From positions 1-6,269 of the forward strand of contig JAUVKD010000056.1 of NCBI GenBank assembly GCA_030596385.1: 6,269 nucleotides of DNA, read 5' to 3'. The translations under genes were made by a program, and so were the position numbers. Each line of letters begins with the position of its first letter. The stretch's first letter is position 1. The stretch is from Methanosarcinaceae archaeon. Its GTDB lineage: Archaea; Halobacteriota; Methanosarcinia; Methanosarcinales; Methanosarcinaceae. Below are positions 5,643 to 6,269 of the stretch, one piece after another. Below the pieces are notes generated by a model. That model was given only the letters and a program-made list of their open reading frames with translations, made no database searches and was not told where the DNA came from.

Positions 5643-6269
5643 ATGGTAGATAAAATTATGGAAAGCGGACACCTGATCGTACTAGGATATGGAGATGTCG
5701 GTAAGCAGATAGTAGAAGTACTTCAGGACAGTGATGTTCGTTTTGTGGTTGTTGACGTGAGTGAACATGTACTTGAGAGTGTCAATTTTGAGTATGTGAT
5801 AGGCAATGGTGCCGATGAAGAGGTTCTAAAAGAAGCAGGAATGGAAACTGCATCAACAGTGATAATTACATTAAACAGTGATACCGATGTAATATTTGCA
5901 ACACTTATCTCACGCGGCCTAAACCCTGAATCTACCATATTTGCAAGGGCAAATTCGATAAAATCGATCGACAAGATATACAAAGCAGGAGCGGATTATG
6001 TGGCATCTCTGTCAATTGTAGCAGGTCAAATGCTTGCTAAAATGGTTGCAACATGCATGGATTGTGTGTGTGCAGACATTGATGAGGATATCGTGCTTTA
6101 TGAAGGTATCGAAATTGAAAAACATTATGTGCATAAAGGGTCAGACCTTATTGGTAAATCTGTGGCAGAGTTGGACATAAGACACACAGTGGAATGTACA
6201 ATTATCGGGATTGAACGTGATAGCAAAGTCATTACTGACATTGTTCCTTCAATAGTCATTAAAACAGGG
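5643..6269 (+). CDS. Soluble TrkA/RCK-family potassium transport regulator (3' end outside window)
   Basis: The frame runs from ATG 5643 to the last base, giving 209 residues with the C-terminus missing. It has no membrane segment. The Rossmann RCK_N domain starts GHLIVLGYGDVGKQIVEVL (9-27) with an intact GxGxxG loop (15-20) and Asp 38 at the end of the second strand, the usual ligand for the ribose of NAD or a related nucleotide. It continues through VIITLNSDTDVIFATLISR (73-91) and KAGADYVASLSIVAGQMLAKMV (about 114-135). A TrkA-C-like domain begins near 150 (IVLYEGIEI). The start cannot lie upstream because TAA directly precedes ATG 5643. ATG 5658 is an alternative, with GGTAGA seven bases before it as a weak ribosome binding site. 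The gene follows the channel gene by 22 bases on the same strand, so both are probably co-transcribed. It may join the channel's gating ring or regulate a Trk/Ktr-type transporter encoded beyond the window. Confidence 0.9.
   Translation, partial: MVDKIMESGHLIVLGYGDVGKQIVEVLQDSDVRFVVVDVSEHVLESVNFEYVIGNGADEEVLKEAGMETASTVIITLNSDTDVIFATLISRGLNPESTIFARANSIKSIDKIYKAGADYVASLSIVAGQMLAKMVATCMDCVCADIDEDIVLYEGIEIEKHYVHKGSDLIGKSVAELDIRHTVECTIIGIERDSKVITDIVPSIVIKTG

Noticed and set aside
1..6269. CRISPR arrays, tRNA or rRNA genes and insertion sequences.
   Set aside because: I saw no regularly spaced repeats, no tRNA-like cloverleaf sequence, no transposase and no terminal inverted repeats with target duplications.

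Overview
The window looks like chromosomal DNA of a methanogenic euryarchaeon, most likely Methanosarcinales or a close relative. The evidence is a group II chaperonin with a Gly/Met-rich tail, an Orc1/Cdc6 replication initiator, a small protein resembling a family I associate with methanogens, AT-rich TATA-like promoters, and strong Shine-Dalgarno sites used with GTG and TTG as well as ATG starts. The species cannot be named from the sequence alone.

Layout from left to right. (1) Positions 2-229 (+) are the last 75 codons of a thermosome subunit, followed by a hairpin and T-tract terminator. (2) An Orc1/Cdc6-type initiator lies on the minus strand (362-1474) and converges on the thermosome gene. 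The convergent gap holds several short inverted repeats and a 13-bp direct repeat. (3) Positions 1475-2032 are a 558-bp AT-rich stretch without a convincing gene. (4) A 127-residue protein on the minus strand (2033-2416), tentatively DUF356, carries a hairpin in its leader immediately before the ribosome binding site. (5) Positions 2417-2796 are a divergent promoter region with a near-perfect palindrome that shares half-sites with the leader hairpin. (6) A membrane-embedded site-2-type metalloprotease with two PDZ-like modules is on the plus strand (2797-4500). (7) A two-helix potassium channel with a cytoplasmic RCK domain (4613-5620) is followed after 22 bases by (8) a separate soluble RCK/TrkA-type protein (5643 to the window end), which is cut off by the window.

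The last two genes form an apparent potassium-transport operon. One subunit carries the pore and a degenerate nucleotide-binding loop, and its partner carries an intact GxGxxG loop. They may assemble into one gating ring, or the partner may serve another transporter. The other genes share no obvious pathway. They are a protein-folding gene, a replication initiator, an uncharacterised small protein and an intramembrane protease.

Nothing here is a clearly new multi-gene system. The observations most worth following are the paired GCTACC/GGTAGC inverted repeats around the small minus-strand gene, the channel's possible internal start and altered calcium ligands, and the split-RCK operon.
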